Assembly: GCA_017410145.1 (NCBI GenBank)
Contig: JAFQRJ010000019.1
Location: forward strand, 30,539-94,538
Source of the DNA: Tyzzerella sp.
GTDB lineage: Bacteria > Bacillota > Clostridia > Lachnospirales > Lachnospiraceae
Reading direction: 5' to 3'
DNA: 64,000 nt
Shown one piece after another: positions 62,083-64,000 of this stretch (position 1 is its first letter; every line of letters begins with the position of its first letter). The notes under the pieces are model-generated. The model was not told the DNA's origin. It did no database searches and saw only the letters and a program-made list of their open reading frames with translations. The position numbers and the translations under genes are program-made.

Positions 62083-62181
62083 TCTCCATTTGGGTTAATT
62101 TGGGTTTATTAATAGCGGAAGAAGTGTTAAAATGTAAGAGAAACAAGATGAGAATACGCTATTAGGAGATATGAGACGGGC

Positions 62182-63411
62182 ATGAGTCAGATAATTTTTC
62201 ATATTGATGTTAATTCAGCTTTCCTTAGCTGGACAGCAGTAGAACAACTGAAAAATGGCTTCGAGCAGGATATCAGAGAGATTCCTGCGATTATTGGCGG
62301 TGATCAAAAGTCTCGTCATGGGATTGTGTTGGCCAAATCTGTCTCAGCGAAAAAATGTGGTATCGTAACGGGTGAACCCATTGTAAATGCACTACGAAAA
62401 TGCCCGGAGATTCAAATGTTTCCTCCAAATCACAGAATGTATAGTGAATATAGTGCAAGATTGATGGATTTTTTAAAGAACTATACACCGGATATCGAGC
62501 AGGTCAGCGTGGATGAATGCTATATGGACTTTACTGGTATTGCGCACAAATTTTCATCGCCATTTGCGGCAGCAAAAGAAATTAGAGATGCGGTATATGA
62601 AACATTTGGTTTTACAGTAAACATCGGAATTTCAAGCAATCGTCTGCTGGCAAAGATGGCATCGGATTTTGAAAAGCCTAACAAAGTACATACACTATGG
62701 CCGGAAGAGATTCCAGTGAAAATGTGGCCATTGCCAGTGTCGGAGTTATATATGGCAGGGCGTTCCAGCGTGGAAGTGTTGCATAAATTAGAGATACGTA
62801 CCATTGGGGAACTGGCAAAAGCGAATCCGGATTTGTTGGAGTTACATTTAAAAAGCCATGGAAGAACCCTGTGGGAATTTGCAAATGGCAAAGGAGGCAA
62901 TAAGGTCGTTCGTAACCATATCGAGAATAAAGGAATTGGAAATTCCACTACACTCCCAAAGGATGTAACCAGTGAGGAGGAGGCAAGGCCAATCCTTATG
63001 AAACTGGCGGAGAAGGTTGCCGGGCGACTGCGCGGTGAAGGCCAACGGGCACAGATGGTAAGTGTGGAAATTAAATATAATACGTTTCAAAGTGTTTCCC
63101 ATCAGAAGCAATTATTAAAAGCAATCAGTAATGGTCAGGTCATTTATGAAAATGCGTGTGAACTGTTCCGGGAATTGTGGACTGGAGAGCCAATCCGTTT
63201 GCTTGGAATACGCACATCTAAGCTGGTGGATGATGATGCACCTGAGCAGATGAGTATCTTCGATTACCAGCAGGAACTTTTGAGTGAAAATGAGAGTACA
63301 TATGCAAAGAATGCGTCAAGAAAGAATGAAAAGCATGCGAAGCTCGACAAGACGATGGATGAGATACGTAAAAAGTTTGGAAATGATGCCATAAAAAGAG
63401 GACAATTTTAA
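62182..63411 (+). CDS. Y-family DNA polymerase (DinB/UmuC type)
   Basis: 409 residues. Palm-domain metal sites are Asp9 in FHIDVNSAFLSW and Asp111-Glu112 in QVSVDECYMDF; the finger region has VSAKKCGIVTGEPIVNALRK, and the HhH part VEVLHKLEIRTIGELAKANP. The C-terminal little-finger domain is followed by a clamp-binding motif, EQMSIFDY. It is a translesion polymerase. The second position of DVNS(A)F with Ala-Phe-Leu-Ser-Trp is usual in Firmicutes UmuC/DinB relatives. No LexA-type box was found upstream. Start set by AGGAG and spacing to ATG 62182. Confidence 0.92.
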   Translation: MSQIIFHIDVNSAFLSWTAVEQLKNGFEQDIREIPAIIGGDQKSRHGIVLAKSVSAKKCGIVTGEPIVNALRKCPEIQMFPPNHRMYSEYSARLMDFLKNYTPDIEQVSVDECYMDFTGIAHKFSSPFAAAKEIRDAVYETFGFTVNIGISSNRLLAKMASDFEKPNKVHTLWPEEIPVKMWPLPVSELYMAGRSSVEVLHKLEIRTIGELAKANPDLLELHLKSHGRTLWEFANGKGGNKVVRNHIENKGIGNSTTLPKDVTSEEEARPILMKLAEKVAGRLRGEGQRAQMVSVEIKYNTFQSVSHQKQLLKAISNGQVIYENACELFRELWTGEPIRLLGIRTSKLVDDDAPEQMSIFDYQQELLSENESTYAKNASRKNEKHAKLDKTMDEIRKKFGNDAIKRGQF

Positions 63412-63499
63412 GCTATTTAGGAGGGATATTCAGTAGCATTTCTCCGAAATCTGTGTTATACTGTCAGCATAGTAATTTTTCTGAAGCGAGGAACCTGAA

Positions 63500-63850
63500 A
63501 TGCTGATAAGTGAACGTATCTATAAATATATGGAAGAGAAGAAAATATCTCAGATAGAGTTCTCGAGAAGGACCGGTATTACACAGAGCACGGTTAGTGA
63601 TTGGAGAAGAAAAGGAACCAATCCATCTGCTGATAAGATTATGATTATCTGCGAAGTGCTCGGTATTACTCCATATGAACTGCTCTTAGATACATACAAT
63701 AAAAAAATGAAGGAATACAAAGCGATTGACCATGTGGTGCTTAATAAGGATTCCAAAGAATATGCATTGATTGAGAATTATCAGAAGTTAGATTTGAATG
63801 CGCAGAGACGATTGGAAGGTTACATGAATGCTCTGATAGATATGAAATAA
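63500..63850 (+). CDS. XRE-family transcriptional regulator
   Basis: 116 residues. N-terminal helix-turn-helix: RIYKYMEEKKISQIEFSRRT, GITQSTVSDWRRKGTNPSAD, then GITPYELLLD. The C-terminal ~45 residues (LIENYQKLDLNAQRRLEGYM) form a short helical part found in many clostridial regulators. Target unknown. A -10-like TATACT at 63457-63462 lies upstream with no good -35. Ends at a strong terminator. Confidence 0.9.
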   Translation: MLISERIYKYMEEKKISQIEFSRRTGITQSTVSDWRRKGTNPSADKIMIICEVLGITPYELLLDTYNKKMKEYKAIDHVVLNKDSKEYALIENYQKLDLNAQRRLEGYMNALIDMK

Positions 63851-63864
63851 TGTTGAGTTAAGGG

Positions 63865-63910
63865 GCTGTCGCATTAACGAATAAAAATTCGTGAGTGCGG
63901 CAGCACTTTT
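63865..63910 (+). terminator. Terminator after the XRE gene
   Basis: GCTGTCGCA-TTA-ACGAAT (63865-63882) pairs with ATTCGT-GAG-TGCGGCAGC (63887-63904), loop AAAA, followed after AC by TTTT. The remaining ~90 bases of the window show no credible gene or signal. Confidence 0.88.
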
Positions 63911-64000
63911 TATGCCCATTTTTGTCTTTGTGTGGATAAAATCTGTTTTGAAACTTCAAATGTGGAAAAGAAAGTGTACTTAAAGAAACCTTATCAATTA

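Noticed and set aside
63913-63984. Short open frame at the window end (23 codons from ATG 63913)
   Set aside because: No ribosome site, inside the terminator tail, no recognisable sequence.
1-64000. tRNA or rRNA genes
   Set aside because: No cloverleaf-like segment or conserved rRNA block was recognised; the GTGGGAG...TACCAC sites imitate 23S rRNA only over ~28 bases.

Overview
The window is about 64 kb of low-GC chromosome from a Gram-positive anaerobe of the Clostridia, most likely the family Lachnospiraceae. I infer this from gene content, not from a search. The signs are a paired GlgC/GlgD glycogen synthesis locus, rubrerythrin and a flavoreductase-rubredoxin (oxygen-tolerance proteins of strict anaerobes), the YlmC/YmxH sporulation protein, two clostridial Csp-like subtilases, class II GalT, ECF-type vitamin uptake, and AGGAGG ribosome sites with TTGACA/TATAAT promoters. 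No rRNA, tRNA, insertion sequence, CRISPR array or integrase was seen.

Layout. (1) 1-14.6 kb, plus strand: a glycan-use locus with an Ig-like surface protein end, a DUF4838 lipoprotein, a sortase-anchored repeat protein, a CUT1 sugar ABC importer without its ATPase, a cytoplasmic beta-propeller protein, a 37-residue peptide, two exported proteins of unknown role, a GH78-type six-hairpin enzyme and a GH20-type hexosaminidase. (2) 14.7-17 kb, minus strand: glgC-glgD. (3) 17.1-28.5 kb: the core rpmG-secE-nusG-rplK-rplA / rplJ-rplL / rpoB-rpoC cluster. It carries two apparent L1-binding mimics, one before rplK and one before rplA, and an L10 leader with terminator before rplJ. (4) 28.6-39 kb: mixed genes: glycosyltransferase, rubrerythrin, DUF4317, Csp-like protease, VanY peptidase, a lone PBECR-type nuclease, cytidine deaminase, a GIY-YIG protein, and the Cthe_2159/DUF4956/VTC cassette. 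(5) 39-45.7 kb: ymxH, nrdR, exonuclease III, an isochorismatase-like hydrolase, coaBC, a pantothenate-type ECF S component, a PAP2 protein, a lipid kinase and an AraC regulator. (6) 45.8-49.6 kb: galK-galT-galM. (7) 49.6-57.6 kb: a ClpX variant, an esterase, a second Csp-like protease, a zinc-ribbon protein, a His-rich NifX-type protein, the PadR-DUF1700-DUF4097-PspC envelope operon, and flavoreductase-rubredoxin. (8) 57.7-59.2 kb: a two-gene HipA-like toxin-antitoxin module. (9) 59.2-64 kb: clpB under an exact CIRCE operator, a Y-family polymerase and an XRE regulator.

How it works together. The first 14 kb would capture, import and cut a complex glycan. GH20 points to N-acetylhexosamine and the GH78-like enzyme to deoxysugar side chains; released galactose could feed the gal operon and surplus glucose-1-phosphate the GlgCD route. 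The most unusual parts are the split HipA module, in which the HTH antitoxin appears fused to a HipS-like domain and the kinase is a short HipT; the lone PBECR nuclease placed directly behind an intrinsic terminator; the 37-residue peptide in the glycan locus; and the duplicated L1 RNA site.
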